From: Xanthostigma xanthostigma
Taxonomy: Eukaryota > Arthropoda > Insecta > Raphidioptera > Raphidiidae
Length of the DNA: 64,000 nt
Assembly (NCBI GenBank): GCA_963575645.1
Contig: OY754464.1
Location: forward strand, 61,974,948 to 62,038,947
Reading direction: 5' to 3'
Shown here: in pieces, positions 22,560 through 34,144 of the stretch
Layout of the letters: the number at the start of each line of letters is the position of its first letter
Numbering within the stretch: position 1 is the stretch's first letter
Notes under the pieces: model-generated
Database searches by the model: none
Seen by the model: the letters and a program-made list of their open reading frames with translations, nothing else
What the model was told of the DNA's origin: nothing
Program-made: the position numbers and the translations under genes

Positions 22560-22920
22560 TAAGGCTGTTTATATTTTAAAACCATGGATACGAATTTAAA
22601 AAAAAATTCGTGTCTTTAATAATACTTTATACCATAGCAATAAAGCTCAAATTGACTACGTTTTAGTTAGAAATCATTTGTATGGGAAAAAGAAAAGGGC
22701 TATTTTTAGGGTTTTTCCAGCAATAATTCTAATTTTTCTCGCCGTAAAAACCATCCTTGAACTTCAACGAACATTTTAAAAAAAGATTTGGCCAAATTGG
22801 TCCAGGCGTTGTTGAGTTATGCGCTTACCAACACATTTTGCGATTCATTTTTATATTTAATTTAGCGAGCTAGTACCTATATTAAATTTAGCGAGCTAGT
22901 AACTCTAGTAGTAACTAGTT
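22560..22920 (+). repeat. RTE-like 3' end with a short direct repeat
   Basis: CCAAATTGGTCCAGGCGTTG, GAGTTATGCGCTTACC and GCGATTCATTTTTATAT resemble RTE-type 3' ends. ATTTAGCGAGCTAGTA is then duplicated (22860 and 22885 regions). Confidence 0.4.
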
Positions 22921-23039
22921 AACTCGATTGAACGAATGAAGTGAATGATTTCCGCAATTGAAGAACATATTATATTAAATGGAAGTCTTGAAAAAAAAAA
23001 TAACTTACGCTGGCGAAAACAAGCCGGGTCATTAGTATT

Positions 23040-23488
23040 ATCTATAGAAATAAAAATGTAAATGTTAATTTATTCAAAAGCTTAAATCCCCGAAAGTTCT
23101 TCACCGATTGCTTTGAAATTTTGATACGATTGAATTCAAATACGCACGTACTTTGATATACTTTATTATATAGATGTCACTTTTTTTGAAAAACAGCGCT
23201 ATCTATAGAACATAATAGCAACACACGCAATACTAAATATTGCTCATGCCGAACAGCATGTTTCATGACAGCTGGTGTTAATGTATCCGATTGTATTGTT
23301 AAATTGAATTTTTTAGATCTAGACACGAATTGATTCTCACATGGACAATTATATACGGCGTGTTCTTGAGTCGGAAAACCAGATATTGGAACAACAAAAA
23401 ACAAGCATTATGAAATTAAACATATTAGAAACTGCTTGCTCTCTCTTTTCATATTATATGATAGCAACGAGTGGACGGGTACAGCTAG
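23040..23488 (+). mobile_element. Helitron-like element, family with 'CCGAAAGTTCTTCACCGATTGC'
   Basis: Has CCGAAAGTTCTTCACCGATT and TTGAAATTTTGATACGATTG, then GCTATCTATAGAACATAATAG, and ends GGACGGGTACAGCTAG before T. Related copies end at 41189 and lie reversed at about 59143-59320. No Helitron protein is encoded. Confidence 0.55.
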
Positions 23489-23624
23489 TATTTTATTAAA
23501 ATAAAATTGTGAATTATCGCAAAAAAAAAAAAAAAACAACTAAGAATATTTACTCAGCGAAGTTTAATAAACAAAACTTAGTAATTGTATACAATTTTCT
23601 TTACAAAAGTATCTATTACTTATA

Positions 23625-24181
23625 CAGTATGTAAACGCGTAAGGTGCACATAGGGAAATTAGCATTGGGAAAAAATATTTGGATCAGAGCATTAATTGTT
23701 ATTTCTGTTGAATTATCGTGGTATTCTTGAGAATTTCTATTTTATTTTGATTTATTTTTATTTTACTTGGCTTTTTTAATAATAAAAAGCTCTTATAAAT
23801 CATTATTTTAATTTTTTTGTACAAAAATGAAACAAAAAAACAACTCCATCTGTTTGGAAATATTTTATTCAACAATTGTCTGACTGGTATGACGTATGTG
23901 CGTTGGTAAATCAGTGACCCAATGTCTTTAGGTTCAACACGAATAGGCGGAGATATTTGATCTCGCACCATATTTAAGTATTTTTGGGGAATTTAATGTC
24001 CCATTAATAAAAAAAGTCCGATTATGTTGTCATTTGAATATTTTCTTCGGTAGTATACACATTCATTTGCAAAAGAATATTATCTGTCAAATTGAAAAAC
24101 AAAATTTCAAGGCTCACTCTGATCCAGTCATTTTTTTCCAATGTTAAGTTCCCTATGTGCACCTTACGTGTTTACATACTG
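23625..24181. mobile_element. Tc1/mariner-type deletion derivative
   Basis: Terminal inverted repeats of about 50 bp start CAGTATGTAAACGCGTAAGG (left) and CAGTATGTAAACACGTAAGG (right, read in reverse), flanked by TA (23623-23624, 24182-24183). TA duplication and CAGT termini are Tc1/mariner hallmarks. The minus strand keeps a transposase remnant with VRQLLNKIFPNRW (about 23855-23895), text that precedes the last catalytic region in related insect transposases. The rest is deleted, leaving a 557-bp element that would need transposase in trans. Confidence 0.8.
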
Positions 24182-24429
24182 TATATCATATAGTGACGGT
24201 TGCGGTCTAAACCTTACGGACCTGCATACTGTACGTACCAGCTGACAGTACCCACTCAGCTTCCTGGTGATGTATATCCGTAGTAGCACCAGACGGTACA
24301 CAACGAGCTGACAAATTCAATTAATAAATTAACATAATAAGTGTGCTCGTACGTTTATGTATGTGAAATCTCTTTCTCAGTTTAGTTTTGAAAATGTTGT
24401 GCGCTCACAAGAGAAACTTTAAACAAATA

Positions 24430-24857
24430 TTAAGAGTATTCGTCCCTGCAAATACCCCCTGCACCTTTCATCTCAAATCTTTTCCCCTCGCCTAAAAACG
24501 GTTCGCGCTCTCCCGACGCTATTTTTAAAGCTAGAGGGTTCTGGTAAACGCCAAATGAAAGACAAAGAATCAGACTACAGATCCTTCAGGCGAATTTTTT
24601 GAAAAAAAATTCCTGAGAAAGCTTACAACCTTTTGAAAAAAATAATAAGTTACGTAATATTTCACACGTAGGCGAAACTGTTTTTCAAAAAATTCGCCTG
24701 AAGGATCTGTAGTCTGATTCTTTGTCTTTCATTTGGCGCTTACTAGAACCCTCTAGCTTTAAAAATAGCGTCGGGAGAGCGCGAATCGTTTTTAGGCGAG
24801 GGGAAAAGATTTGAGATGAAGGGTGCAGGGGGTATTTGCAGGGACGAATACTCTTAA
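24430..24857. mobile_element. TTAA-flanked foldback MITE, copy B
   Basis: Same sequence and length as copy A at 607-1034: TTAAGAGTATTCGTCCCTG arms, TTAA at both ends (24430-24433, 24854-24857), and an AT-rich centre with TTCCTGAGAAAGCTTAC. Arms within and between copies differ at only scattered bases. Confidence 0.82.
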
Positions 24858-24879
24858 AGTCAGATCCATTCGAAATCTG

Positions 24880-25420
24880 TCTCAAGGACGGTCATGCGCT
24901 TCGGCCCAATAAATTTTGACAAATCTCAAAATAACAAGTTTCAAAATTTTTTAGAAATTTGTTTTTTTTTAATATTTTCTAAACTACTAAACCGATTAAT
25001 TCCTAAATATAATCAGCTCTTCTTCTTAACAAACTGCGTCTACTTCTGCAAATCGCATCAAAATCGGTTCATTTATTCACGAGATATCGTGAACAAAAAA
25101 TTCGTAAAAAAGTGTTTTTTTTTAATTACTCGTAAAATTCTTATCAGATCGATTTTTTTGTAGTAAATTACTTGTTTGCCGCAAACCGCATTAAAATCAA
25201 TTCATTTGTTCCCGAGATATCGTGAACCAAAGATTCGTAAGAAAGTGGTTTTTATTTTTTGTGCTTGAAGAACTAAAAAATAAACTTCTTGCTATATTTT
25301 ATATTTTTTTGAGCGTTTTGAACAAGAAAATAGCGAAAAGTTTCAGGGATGGGGGTCAAACTTCTTTTCAAATCTTTTCTATGATCTTTTAAACAAAATT
25401 TTATAGCCTGAATATTTTTA
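24880..25420 (+). repeat. Repeat with 'ATCGGTTCATTTATTCACGAGATATCGTG' units, copy 1
   Basis: Two units of about 130 bp, with CATCAAAATCGGTTCATT or a variant, CGAGATATCGTGAAC and AATTACTCGTAAAATTC. They lead to TTTTGAGCGTTTTGAAC and AGTTTCAGGGATGGGGGTCA. The same arrangement with three units is at 46710-47190. No protein frame is conserved between them. Confidence 0.6.
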
Positions 25421-25489
25421 AACGTAGATGCGTTGATACTAAAAAAAAAGAAAAATGTATGTTTATAAATTACAAATCACATTTATACG

Positions 25490-25800
25490 CTGGTGTGTTG
25501 GGTCATTGTGCAATCGACACTAGAGGGACCGGCCGTACCGACTGGCTCTCATCACCGGATTAGTTTCTCAGATAACAGTGTTTTACGAGTCACGTGACAC
25601 TTTTAAAACAGACACAGGCACACATCGTTAATTGTTGCGAGCGTTCACACATCTGAGCTCTCTAATCAACATGCCTGCGCCCCACCGCTGGGGCTCTGGG
25701 AGCGTCGCGGTTGTCCTCAGACCGACCAGTGTTCATACAGCTGCGCTCTCCAAATTCTCTAATGGAGAATGAACGCTCACTCACCCTTGTCAACTTTCAT
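25490..25800. other. GC-richer island of unknown origin
   Basis: A patch clearly richer in G and C than its surroundings (GACCGGCCGTACCGACTGG; CCCACCGCTGGGGCTCTGG). TCATTGTGCAAT at the left and TTTCATTGCACA at the right may be weak terminal inverted repeats. No exon, tRNA or ORF was recognised. A MITE is possible. Confidence 0.35.
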
Positions 25801-25954
25801 TGCACAAAATACATGTTTATAATTTTAATTTTTAGGTCTATTATGGTTAAACCTTTGACTATTTAACTATGGACTCGCAAAAGCACACTTATTGTCAAGA
25901 CCTTTAGCGGCACGATGTTCCAGTGACGACCAAAAACTAGAACTTTAAAATTTT

Positions 25955-26080
25955 GAAAGGATAATTTTGACCCAAACTAGTTCCCCACATGACGTGAGGT
26001 TTGGAATGGTAAAAAACGTCTGTACCCGTCACTTCCACCATATAGACCCGTCGTTCCACCATTATCAACTGAAATACAGT
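25955..26080 (-). repeat. Fragment of the 'GGGGAATGGTA' repeat family
   Basis: TGGAATGGTAAAAAACGTC, TTCCACCATATAGACCCGTCG and CACCATTATCAACTGA match 34600-34685 closely. Non-coding. Confidence 0.5.
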
Positions 26081-26130
26081 CAGGCAAGTTTTTGCATGCT
26101 TGTTTATTTGTTTCTCGCGGGTAATCTCAG

Positions 26131-26256
26131 GAACAATTTAAAAATTGTAGGAAATAACGGGTGATAGATGAAAAATAGTAAATGTGCGAATGGCGTGTGT
26201 TATGACAAAATCGAGAAACTGAAGTTAAATACATTATCATACAATATTGTAAAGAG
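26131..26256 (+). repeat. 3' fragment of the tRNA-derived SINE
   Basis: GGAAATAACGGGTGATAGATG, GTGCGAATGGCGTGTGTTATG and AAATCGAGAAACTGAAG match the distal body of the SINEs at 5083 and 20490. The tRNA head is missing, as in a 5'-truncated insertion. Confidence 0.65.
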
Positions 26257-26598
26257 AAAAGATTTGTATTTTTGTTTGTAATGAATAAACTCAAAAACTA
26301 CTGAATCGATTTTAAAAACTCTTTCACTAATAGAATGCTACATTAACACTGAGTAACATAGGCTATATTGTTAACCGAGTTAAATTAGGAATCTCTACGA
26401 AATCTCCAATAATTTAAGGTGTACTATATAAGACTATACAAAACTCAAAATTTGTTCGTTCGACAAAAACTGTTGAACGGTAAGTGCAATCATCATGAAA
26501 TTTGGATACAACATCCATCTCGATAAACTAAGATGAACGTGCGTACTCATGCCCCCCCTCCCCATTCTTCCTTGGGTGAAACCGGGATGGACCGCTAG
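26257..26598 (+). mobile_element. Helitron-like element, family with 'AAAGATTTGTATTTTTGT', copy 1
   Basis: AAGATTTGTATTTTTGTTTG, ACTAATAGAATGCTACATTA and CACTGAGTAACATAGGC are shared with 56305-56861. It ends GAAACCGGGATGGACCGCTAG before T (CTAG 26595-26598). Non-autonomous. Confidence 0.6.
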
Positions 26599-28944
26599 TT
26601 ATTATTAACTTTACGATTGTCGCTATTCTCAGCCCCTGAGCCCTTAATAAATATAAAAATGAGTTAAAAATGTAACATACATTATATTATCTGTTCACCC
26701 TTTGTATACATATACCTTGTATATAAGATAACGTTGTATCCATACAAATATAAATCGATTTTTCTCCCCTTGCAGAGCAGTAACGATACGACTTTGATAG
26801 TTTCCCGTTCGGAAAAATAATGTACAATAAAATGATATCGTGTTTCCTTGTTTGTATTTTCATTTTGTGTATCAATATCAACACTTTTATTTGAAAACTC
26901 CTTTATGTTTCGATTCATCTTCAAGAGAAATGGCTGCCATATAATAGAAATAATATTATTCCTATTTGTCTCCATCTTCAATATTTTATGTTTAATGTGA
27001 TCTTTTCCTGGTAAAGAATTTGAGCAGATGATAAATCAGACTCTCAATAAGTGTATTAGCCTGCAATTAAAACTGTCACTTATAAAATTAGAGTTAAAAA
27101 AAACTTAAATTAAAAAACACTATTTTTATAACAATGTGGACTAAAAAGTAAAAAATCATTTTACTAATAATTATTATTATTTTTTGTATACTATGTACCT
27201 GTGGGTGTTAGTGCCAAATGTCGAAACATCTTTATACTTTTAATTAAAAAAAAAAACTTTTTAAAATATAAAAATGTTCGTCAACAGCGATAGAAACGAG
27301 TTGGGGAATTTCCTTCACTGTTGATCAAAATCTTTAGCCGTAATAATTTTTTTTTAATTCACATTGCTATAAAAGGGTGTTTGTAAAAACTCTAATTTTA
27401 TTTACAACCCTAAAAACCAACACTCAAATGACTATGTTTATATAAATTATTTATATATTTGTAAATATTGTTACAAACTCCCCATTGCGACGACAAAGAT
27501 GTTCGTGAGACAATAATCGACTCGTCATTCTAACAAAGACACACTGATTGTTGTGGGGACATTTCCCGAAACATTTAAGGTAGAAACTGAAATTTTGGAA
27601 AAATACCTTTTTTAAAACCAATAGTTTCCGGAAAAACCATCTGAACGGGTCAAGTTTAACTGAAAAGTTAGATACGTAAAATTTGGCAACAATATTTCTT
27701 ATTGATAACAAAACACATAATATGCTGGATTGCAGAAAGAATTGTCAAAAAATCTGATTTGAACAGCTATTTTACTAAAAAAAGTTTAATTATTTTACGA
27801 ATTTAGCAAATATCTTTACGAAGAAAAGTGAGAATTAATTGGAAGATGACAAATTTAAGAACATTAATAATTCTATTATATTCTACTGTTTCTCCGGAAA
27901 ATTGTCAATGTCAAAAAGGAAATATTTTAATAAATTTTTTATAGGACATACTTAATTGAACTTTCCATACTCTGTATTATTAGTAAATTTCTGTATACCA
28001 TTTAAACAAAAACTACAGGTTATAATTCTAACTTTGTAATCCACATGAATAAAATTAAGTTTGATTCTGTTTTACTTAATATTTGTCGTATTGTTTAATT
28101 TGCAACTCATAACAAGTCAATTCATCCTATTTCATAATAAAAGAGTACACAGAAAATGTATTTGTTATTTGATAGTAATGAGGTAGAGGCAGAGGTCAGA
28201 AGCTGAAACCACTGTACTGGCGGCTGCGGTTATAAAGGGAATTCCCGTCATGTAAACGGCACTTTTTTGTTGGAAAGGAAAAACTCATCAGGGCATCACA
28301 TCCAAAGCTGATGAAAATACTCGTTTTGTTTACTTGTAGCCTTTTGTGAACGAGAGTTTAATTTTACAATATCTTATTAATTTTGTGGCTTAGAAAATTT
28401 TCCAGAATATCCACAACTCTAGTGAATAGCAAGGTAAGAGTCTCAGGACAACGTTAATGTATACTTATACTTGATAGTCGACAAATGTGAAAGAAAAAAT
28501 AAACTCTAGGTATATAAACATAAACATGACGGCGATGTAAAGGTTTATATTATTGTCAGTAGGTATACAAATAGAAAGAAAAACGTTCGAATATAATTTA
28601 TTTTCGTAAACTTTATATCTATTGCGGTTTTGTTAAATTGATTTGGATAGATTGTTTGATACTTGACCCTCTTTATGCAGTCTCAAACAATAGTACTATA
28701 TTTACGAAAATGGAAACACATCACCGCTTGTTCAGAAAAAAGCTATAACCCTCACCTTTTTAACAAAACCTTTCTTTCTCCTTTACATAAAATTACACGC
28801 TATACTTTATAGGCTGCAACAAAACTCTCAAGCTTACTGCACATATTGAGCATAAAACAAAAGAGAACTATAAAAGCAATAGCCCTGTTTTCAACCGTCC
28901 GGTAGATTGCCGAACGGTTTAAAAAAACAAAATTCCAGCCAACA
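26599..28944. other. Long unassigned AT-rich stretch
   Basis: No gene or repeat recognised. Overlapping minus-strand frames at 26682-26981 and one at 27451-27711 have no family signal and low-complexity composition. Confidence 0.4.
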
Positions 28945-29046
28945 GGGCGACAGGACCATTCCAACTACAAAGAAAATATTGATGTTTGACATATTATAAT
29001 ATATAAAAATTCTGTTAACAAGTGCGGTGACCCGGGCAGTCACTAG
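28945..29046 (+). repeat. Short repeat ending in CTAG
   Basis: GGCGACAGGACCATTCCAAC, then AAAATTCTGTTAACAAG, GCGGTGACCCGGGC and CACTAG before T. The end block is shared with 33950-34065 (TTTGTTAACGCGAGCGGTGAC...GGCTAG). Possibly a Helitron-like terminus. Confidence 0.45.
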
Positions 29047-29239
29047 TAAATTTTATTTTTTTAGGTATGTTTTATTTAATGAGTTATTTATTGTTGTATA
29101 ATTTTTTAATTCATTTTGATTGATTATATTCATTATATTTTATTATTTATTTTGAGCATAATTAGTTTTTAAGATGGTCCAAATCCGTACCGAAACGTAA
29201 ATTGTTTTCGATAAAGATTGTCACTAGTCAATGATCACT

Positions 29240-30180
29240 ACCTCTTATAATAATAATAATAATAAATTTCTTTATTTACGATTCCAACAGAAAACAATAG
29301 CGTCAAATAGGTACATAGTTAAAAGTATTACAGACATAGTTAAAAGTATTACAGAAATTTTACACTTGAGAATTCATCAATACTGTAAAGACAATTTGCA
29401 GTGAGTAGATTTTAATGGATGTTTTAAATTTCTTGGTGGGTAGATTTTTGTATGATTCGGGAAGAAGATTAAATAATTTAATTGATATGTAATTGAAGTT
29501 GGACTGATTTGCAGCTAGTTTGTGTAGTGGGGTACTAATGTTGTGTTTGTTTCTGGTGTTATAATTATGGAAATCTTTGTTTTTAACAAATTCTTGAATA
29601 TTGTTTTTAGCAAACATTAAACTATGATAAGTATAAACAGAGTGAAGGGACATGATTTTGAGGTCCCTAAAAATAGGTCTGCAGTGTTCAAGATACGGCG
29701 CATTAATTATAGCACGTACGGCTGCCTTTTGAAGGATGAAAACACGAGCGGCGAGGGAATCAGCTCCCCAAAATAAAATGCCGTATTCCATAGATGAGTG
29801 AAAAAGACCGAAATAAGCAATACGAGCAGCAGATGTGGTAGAAATATGTTGAGTTCGCCTTATTAAATAAACTAATTTTGCTAATTTAGAGCATAAAGTT
29901 GAAATATGGTCGTCCCACTTTAAGGCAGGATTCAAAATAATACCCAAAAACCTGATTTTTTTATTCTTATCATAGTGTTTTAGTTTGAAGTCAATAATTT
30001 TGGTTTTATTTAAATTGAGTGTGAGCTTATTAGCCGTGAACCAATCCAAGGCTCTCGACTGAGTGTCACGCAGAGAGAGGTCGTTGCATAAAAAAGTAGT
30101 GTCATCTGCAAATAAAAACGTGTTAATAGGATGCATGCTGCTAGGTAAGTCATTGATGTAGATTAAAAAAGGACGGGACC
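29240..30180 (-). pseudogene. 5'-truncated non-LTR retrotransposon with reverse transcriptase
   Basis: Minus-strand coding sequence enters near 30180 with GPVLFLIYINDLP, then the catalytic FADDTTF block (near 30100). It continues through NKTKIIDFK, RFLGIILNPALKW (about 29940), YFGLFHSSMEYGILFWGADS and FILQKAAVRAI, and stops at 29360. This is the palm-to-thumb half of a Jockey/CR1-type reverse transcriptase; the endonuclease and the fingers are missing. The frame has no stop across about 270 codons, so it is young, but the in-frame Met at 30136 is internal. A 3' untranslated stretch with AATAAAG and an (ATT)n tail ends near 29245. The same family as the copy at 6005 is likely. Confidence 0.88.
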
Positions 30181-30295
30181 AATAATCGAATGTTAGTACC
30201 CTCTAGTCTGCTAGTAGTCTTTCTGCGAGCAACTTCATCCTCTTCATTTTGATGTTACTGTGTGTGCACGCATCATCAAAATTCATTCCCGTCAC

Positions 30296-30500
30296 TTTTA
30301 GGATTCCGTACCTCAAAAAGAAAAAAAAAGGAACCCTTATAGGAACCCTTTGTTGCCCGTCCGTCTGTCTGTCTGTCAAGACCCTTTTTTCAGGAACGCG
30401 TGGAGGTAATAAGTTGCAATTAATAGAATCCTTTAGATTTGTGAAAAAACCAAACCTCTAAGTCAACGCAATCAAAAGATACGGCCGTTTACATATATAT
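30296..30500 (+). repeat. Dispersed insect repeat ('GATTCCGTACCTCAAAAAG')
   Basis: GATTCCGTACCTCAAAAAG, GGAACCCTTATAGGAACCC, a CCGTCTGTCTGTCTGTC run and TTTTTTCAGGAACGCGTGG form a block that I recall as common in insect genomes. Non-coding; its parent element is not resolved here. Confidence 0.45.
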
Positions 30501-30544
30501 TTAGACAATCGCGACGGAATCAAAATCTATAGAGCATAGTTTCA

Positions 30545-30795
30545 AATCCGCGGACCACCGAAAAATCCAAAAATCTTTTGCGGTTCATCAACATTGGAAT
30601 AAAAAAATAAATATTTTGATTGATTTTTTATTCAAAACTATTAATTTTGCAACACCGTATGCCGATGTAACAATAATTAAGTATATTAAAACAGACAATA
30701 ACAAAAAAACATAGTTTAAAAATTCGTCAAATACAACATCCTCAAAATCTTCGCGGATCTAGTGGTCCGCGAAGCATCGGTTCAAAACCTTTAAT
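30545..30795. mobile_element. TIR element, possibly hAT-like
   Basis: AGTTTCAAATCCGCGGACCACC at the left corresponds, inverted and with gaps, to GTGGTCCGCGAAGCATCGGTTC at the right. The interior is AT-rich with no ORF. Target duplication was not resolved. Confidence 0.5.
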
Positions 30796-30799
30796 GTTT

Positions 30800-31375
30800 C
30801 CCGTTAACATAGAATCTTGTTTGGCGTGAAAGAAGGTTGCATAGCACAAGTAAGGAAAAAAGTCCAAAAATCATAAATTTCTGATTTTATATTACTACAT
30901 GACAAATTAAATTTTTATGAAATAACGGTCAATAGAAAAAAAAAACAATATTAAAAGGTTATGTTTTTTTTGTCGATTAACTGCACAATGTATAATTTTT
31001 TATCATAAAACGTTCCATAACTGAAATGTGATACTTATATTTATATATGCATACCTACATAAGCAAAACTAATGAAAACTGATAAAGAAAATGAACACAA
31101 AAACATTCCTTTAGTATGTAGAAATTGAATAGACTGTTGAAAAATGAAATGTTTATGTATGCTTCCGATGGAAGTGCTATTTATTTTTTTTTTTAATTTT
31201 ATTTTAATATTGATATTGCTATTTTATTACAAACAAAATGTAACTTCTTAACTTTTCAATCAGAAACATTGTCAACATTTCGACGTATAAGAATTCACAT
31301 TAGGATTTGTAAAACAAAAAGTTTTAACATATGAATGCATAATATCTTTAAAAGACCGCCTATACTTGTCAAGCA
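30800..31375. other. Unassigned AT-rich sequence
   Basis: Nothing recognised. Confidence 0.4.
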
Positions 31376-31640
31376 TGGACCTGTATAACCAGCACAGCAC
31401 AAACCCTCAACCTGCATTATGTTGTACACTAGGTCAGCATAAACCAGCAAAAATCAGCTTCTAATGCAGGTTTCACGATGTACGTTAGACATTTTGCAGT
31501 TTTCAAGTAGTTTTATCAATGCAAAATAAATAATGAGAACTCGTATTCTAGATCGGTCCAGCATCGCTAGACAGAAATTTCAAACGACCGGCTGACGATC
31601 ATTGCTGGCCGCTGGTTGCAGGTGCTGGTCTAATGTGCAC
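31376..31640 (+). repeat. Dispersed 'AACCAGCA' repeat, copy 2
   Basis: CAGCATAAACCAGCAAAAATC, AACCTGCATTATG and TTTTCAAGTAGTTT match 15705-15850. The stretch after 31550 adds CTGGCCGCTGGTTGCAGGTG, similar words in the other orientation, so the element may have inverted ends. Confidence 0.45.
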
Positions 31641-31786
31641 ACAATTTTTTTCTTGCTTGCCGAATTCAAGATTTCGTTAGATGAATAATATTCTTTTTAT
31701 GCGTGAATTATTACCGGTCTACCGAAATATAAATTGTAGTGACTAATTTTCTTATGTCTTAAAAAATATACGTACAGATCTTTCTT

Positions 31787-32300
31787 TTACCATTCTAACA
31801 CCATAAATGGGGAATGGTATCAACTAATTTAGGTCAAAATTCACTATTCAAAATTTTACAATATTTTTTTCATTTTGAGGTCCCCGAAGTCAAAAAACAT
31901 ATTTTTGGAAAAAGTTTGTGCGTCTGTTTGTTTTCAAAAATGATACCAAGTAAAACGGATGGGCGGAGTCAAACCAAATTTTGGAAGGATGTTTGATATG
32001 CACATTTGAAAAGTCCTGTTGTTTTTTGGAATAAATCGACGCATGCGCAGAAGAGATGTTTGCTGGAACATTATTTTTTTAACGTTTTATTATTATATTA
32101 TAATAGATGATTGATAAGAATGTTTTGTTTAAATTTTTTTTCTAAACTTTATAGTCGGTATTCGGAATATTTTGAAAATTTAAAAAAATCAGCAATTCCT
32201 TTGTTCTGTATAGATCTGTCAAAAATAAAATGGTTAGGTAGGTGACAAGCATGTTTTGGTTAATTTCTACGTGACGCGATAATATAGGTGTTACATAGGT
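31787..32300 (+). repeat. Dispersed 'GGGGAATGGTA' repeat, copy 2
   Basis: Same order as copy 1 at 10649: hairpin TACCATTC...GGGGAATGGTA, TTTTGAGGTCCCCG, AAAACATATTTTTGGAAAA, GCATGCGCAGAAG, TATAGATCTGTCAAAAATAAA. It contains extra AT-rich sequence at about 32080-32150 relative to copy 1. Confidence 0.6.
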
Positions 32301-33020
32301 AACCACGAAAGAAAGTAGCGAATAGTAAATATCATAATATTTAATTCCAGCCGTTACCCGCCTTAACAGACATTCTTTTTTCTTTATTACAATATATCAA
32401 ATATCAATATTTATTAAGATGTCTAGAAGTTTAAGATACGCGCGATTGTTTAAAACAAATTCATTTATAATATTAAAATGATATTTTCTAAACATAAAGC
32501 CAAAGCATTAGATTATGAACATCCATTATATTATGTAGATAGCTATTCTTTATTGTCTTATAGCATGCATCGAAGCATTTACACAAAATATATAGGTTTA
32601 TTCCTATTCATATTGTATTGTATTTGGCGGTGCAGCCGAGTATAAAATAATATTGCTTATTTTTATTTCTCGTATTTCATTTTGATTTTTCAGTAATTCT
32701 CCCGACGTAGGAACATTTCACTTTGTTTAGCCTAACAGCAGCAATATAACAGAAATGGTTCATCTTTAATTGTTTATAATTTAAATATATTTAACTTTAA
32801 TCGATATAATCAAATATCATAAACTAGAAAAACTCTGGGTCGCAGTGCCAAACCCAGCCGACAATATCGTGTATTTATTAATACAGGCAGTATAGCTTTA
32901 TTACGTAAGCTTAGGTTTGTTTTTGGACAAGACAAAAAAAAATTACCCCTTAATACAACCATTAAAAAAATATATTTTTTAACTTAATTTCAATCCAACA
33001 TCTGCACCAAATTAAATCAC
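32301..33020. other. Unassigned AT-rich sequence
   Basis: No gene seen. TTTGGCGGTGCAGCCGAG near 32622 is the only GC-rich word. Confidence 0.35.
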
Positions 33021-33240
33021 CCTTCAGTATGTAAATCCATACCCACAACTAGCGTTTCCATATTTATGTCTGGTCCTGTCGGGCCAATTTTATTAAAATT
33101 TTAGAGGCACATTTTAAAAACTACTATAGGGTTAAATTTGAATTTTCAAAGAATTCTGAGAATTTGTTCGGTATGTTTGGACCCAAAAACTTTTTTCAAC
33201 CCCTAAATACCACCCTTAAAATGACCTGATCAGGCTTATT
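33021..33240 (-). repeat. Fragment of the Helitron-like family of 19792-20348
   Basis: Reverse complement of GGTCCTGTCGGGCCAATTTT, GGGTTAAATTTGAATTTT and TGGACCCAAAAACTTTTTTC matches the middle of the 19.8-kb element (CGGCCCGACAGGACCGG, TTTGGGCCC). Non-coding. Confidence 0.5.
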
Positions 33241-33309
33241 TTAAATAAGTTTTTTGCAATTATGGACCAAATTTAGTTTAAATCTATTAAGTCTGTCGAT
33301 AGTTATCGT

Positions 33310-33945
33310 GTCCACACATGTATATAAACATTTCCAAAAATGGTGCCAAACTTCTTAGGAGGCTATGAAACGTCGAGAAATTTTCTCTCGGCCCTTAGGT
33401 CTCGCCATCCGACCGATGGCAATATCGTAAGTGCCTTATCGCAAATACATTAATAAAAGTCGTAGTTCTTACAAAAATGATGTGTAAGAAGTTGTGTCAA
33501 TAAAAAATAAATTATTCAAAATTTTCATAAAAAACAAGTTTGAAACGCATCATTGTTTCATTGACAATATTTAAAATTAATATTGACAAATATTTTTCAA
33601 TTTTCAATACCTATTCACATTTTATTGAAAAATATTTTATTTAAAGACATTGACGTGTAGATATTTTTCATTCGGCAAAGGTAAAGTAATGGCAAATAAT
33701 ATACATCTCCATTTATCTCTATTTAGTATCAGGGACGGACACAAAAATATTTTAAAATTATTCCAGAAAATTAATATCAATAATTTTCTGGGATAATTAC
33801 ATAATCTTAGCAATATACACGGGCCGTACAGCAACTTCGATCCTGGTGTTACAAAATGCAATGTAACAAAATGGAATTTTATATGTATTGAATTGTAAAT
33901 ATAGAATAAAAATTCATTTTCAGTATTTATTATCATACTCACAAT
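33310..33945. other. Unassigned AT-rich sequence
   Basis: A 101-codon minus-strand frame (33637-33942) has no family signal and is probably chance. Confidence 0.35.
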
Positions 33946-33949
33946 ATGA

Positions 33950-34065
33950 TTTAACGCAAATTAACAAAAACAGAACCATTTCAACTTCAAAAACATCGAC
34001 CTTTGATGTATAATAAAGAAAATAAAATTTTTGTTAACGCGAGCGGTGACGCTGGTAACGGCTAG
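33950..34065 (+). repeat. Short repeat ending in CTAG, second copy
   Basis: CAGAACCATTTCAACTTC, TTTTTGTTAACGCGAGCGG and GGTAACGGCTAG before T parallel 28945-29046. Confidence 0.45.
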
Positions 34066-34144
34066 TAATAAATATTATGATGTTTTCGATTCGAATTGTC
34101 ACGGTTAAATAATATGATTTCACAATATGTAAAATTTAATCTAA

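Noticed and set aside
24685-24885. 66-codon minus-strand frame
   Set aside because: Arm of the second TTAA foldback.
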